Shown here piece after piece: positions 4,655-5,815 of a DNA stretch of 5,815 nucleotides. Location of the stretch: NCBI GenBank assembly GCA_028275645.1, contig JAPWUH010000077.1, positions 1 through 5,815 of the forward strand. The letters run 5' to 3'. Each line of letters begins with the position of its first letter. Position 1 is the stretch's first letter. Source of the stretch: Caldivirga sp. (GTDB lineage Archaea; Thermoproteota; Thermoprotei; Thermoproteales; Thermocladiaceae). The notes under the pieces were generated by a model. It was not told the origin of the DNA, did no database searches, and saw only the letters and a list, made by a program, of their open reading frames with translations. The position numbers and the translations under genes were made by a program.

Positions 4655-5815
4655 GTGGCTTTGGATTTACTCACCCCATGCCTCACCGGTTGTAGGGGTG
4701 ATGGTGGGGGTTTGGTTAAGTCGTTGGGCTCTGAATATGAGGTTACTCAGGTTGTTGGTGGTACTCGCCAGACGACGAATTACATCTACATTTATGCTGG
4801 TGATTGCTTTGTGAACATTAGGCGTCTACGGGGCTCTAGGCTCGTTTCAAGGATGAGGAGGAGGCGTAACATGACTGAGGAGGTGTATAGAGTCCCTAGG
4901 GATGTGCTTGATGGTAAGGTCATATTGAACCTCAGCTTCACGGTCAGTGGTCACTTCTCCGCAGAGACTTACATCACCAGTGGTGGTGTGGTTAAGCGTT
5001 GTGGTTGCGATTTGCCTGAGAGGGATGATGAATTCGCATTAAAGGTTGCCTCAATATTCTGCCCAGTGGGTGATGAGCGGGATATCGTTAAGCAATACCT
5101 TGACCTAGTCCCGAGGCTGTCTAGGGAGACGATAGATGTAGTGAGGAGGTCTGGAGCGGAGGTGTACACTGGCAGTGCCGAGAGACTGAGTGATGCACTA
5201 CGTAGGCCAGGCCTTTCCATCCTAATATGTATGGCTTCACCGACTACACGGGGTAGGGTTCAGTGCCTATTGGATAACATGGCCCACGTACTAGAGCTTT
5301 TTGTGGCTGCTAAGGTGGTTGAGGCTCTGGATGCGGTATCACTTCAAGGCTGGTTCATTTGGTTTACCGGTAACACGCCCCTAGCTACCGTTAGGTCTAG
5401 GGTTACGGGTAAGGAGTACACTATATTCTACCAACCATCAATACTACCCCACACACTATCATTAATGGTTCCCGACGCCAAGGGCTTACCAAAGCACCTA
5501 GTCCCTGATATTGTTATTTTCGAGGGGGATATTGGTTCTGTGGGTTGGGGCAAACTAATTGACCTAGTGAATCAGGGCAAAATACCCACCCTACTCATTG
5601 AGGTTAAGCTTGGCATTAGGCGTGTTAAGTGGGAGGAGCCACAGTACGTTATTAAACAGGTGAATGAGTACATTAAACTCCTAAAGCTAAGAAGCACAGT
5701 ACTAGTCTCACTAAGAAGCATAGAACCAGAACTCAAGAGACAACTAGAGGAACTCGGAGTAGCAGTCTTCGAAAACGTGATGGATGAAGCCGTACTAAAC
5801 AGCTTCAAAAACTAC
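4655..5815 (+). CDS. PD-(D/E)XK nuclease-fold protein with long unknown N-terminus (3' incomplete)
   Basis: This frame has no stop from 4631 to the window end. From GTG 4655 it gives at least 387 aa, and the C-terminus is cut off by the window. The start is supported by a TATA box about 26 nt upstream. The C-terminal part shows a restriction-endonuclease-like core. PDIVIFEGD (P284, D285) is followed by LLIEVKLG (E316-V317-K318) about 30 residues later, then QVNEY (Q335, Y339), the QxxxY motif of RecB/Cas4-type nucleases. D285, E316 and K318 are the likely metal-binding and catalytic residues, so DNA cleavage is the expected activity. Residues 1-270 are not recognised. They contain an Arg-rich stretch (56-71, including MRRRRN) that could contact nucleic acid, a CxC (C116, C118), and helical segments at about 200-240. 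The family could be defence-, repair- or mobile-element-related. It is not a plain Cas4: no Cys cluster of the expected kind is seen. Confidence 0.75.
   Translation, partial: MALDLLTPCLTGCRGDGGGLVKSLGSEYEVTQVVGGTRQTTNYIYIYAGDCFVNIRRLRGSRLVSRMRRRRNMTEEVYRVPRDVLDGKVILNLSFTVSGHFSAETYITSGGVVKRCGCDLPERDDEFALKVASIFCPVGDERDIVKQYLDLVPRLSRETIDVVRRSGAEVYTGSAERLSDALRRPGLSILICMASPTTRGRVQCLLDNMAHVLELFVAAKVVEALDAVSLQGWFIWFTGNTPLATVRSRVTGKEYTIFYQPSILPHTLSLMVPDAKGLPKHLVPDIVIFEGDIGSVGWGKLIDLVNQGKIPTLLIEVKLGIRRVKWEEPQYVIKQVNEYIKLLKLRSTVLVSLRSIEPELKRQLEELGVAVFENVMDEAVLNSFKNY

Noticed and set aside
4969..5808. Minus-strand ORFs at 4969-5220 and 5572-5808
   Set aside because: They are antisense to the long open plus-strand nuclease frame, and their Ser/Thr/Leu-rich composition is typical of shadows.

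Overview
The window looks like a hyperthermophilic crenarchaeon, most likely of the order Thermoproteales. The moderate G+C content would suit Caldivirga or Vulcanisaeta, but the genus is a guess. Four observations support this. Most genes lack a Shine-Dalgarno leader and begin about 24-28 nt after an archaeal TATA box. The codons favour AGG and ATA. The tRNA-His has a G(-1)/C73 pair. A CRISPR-like repeat of about 25 bp ends in GAATTGAAGG, the form common in crenarchaea.

Layout, left to right. At 1-454 is the end of an unrecognised gene, possibly missing its start. It overlaps tail-to-tail by 2 nt with an unrecognised 90-aa minus-strand gene (451-723). A tRNA-His(GTG) follows at 856-930, with its own TATA box and a T-rich end. 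From 935 to 1404 there is an A+T-rich non-coding stretch with two clean inverted repeats. It leads into a tiny decaying CRISPR array at 1405-1615: two identical 25-bp repeats, then copies with 4 and 7 mismatches and a possible fifth. No cas gene is in view. At 1745-2287 is a GIY-YIG nuclease-family gene whose base composition switches half-way.

The stretch 2451-3166 looks damaged. A gene for a small tail-anchored membrane protein (2451-2895) has a good promoter and start but is split by a frameshift. It is followed by a reading-frame remnant with an in-frame TAG (2914-3054), overlapped by a 42-codon ORF (3038-3166).

The right half holds two intact-looking genes, each with its own promoter. 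One encodes a 388-aa helical protein with an N-terminal HEPN-like domain (3189-4355). The other encodes a protein of at least 387 aa with a C-terminal PD-(D/E)XK nuclease core including a RecB-like QxxxY motif (4655 to the window end, incomplete).

Taken together, a CRISPR remnant, a GIY-YIG nuclease, a HEPN-like protein, a PD-(D/E)XK nuclease and nearby gene wreckage beside a tRNA look like an accessory, defence-type region. The genes do not form one operon, because promoters and gaps separate them. Joint action in one system is an inference and is not shown by the sequence.
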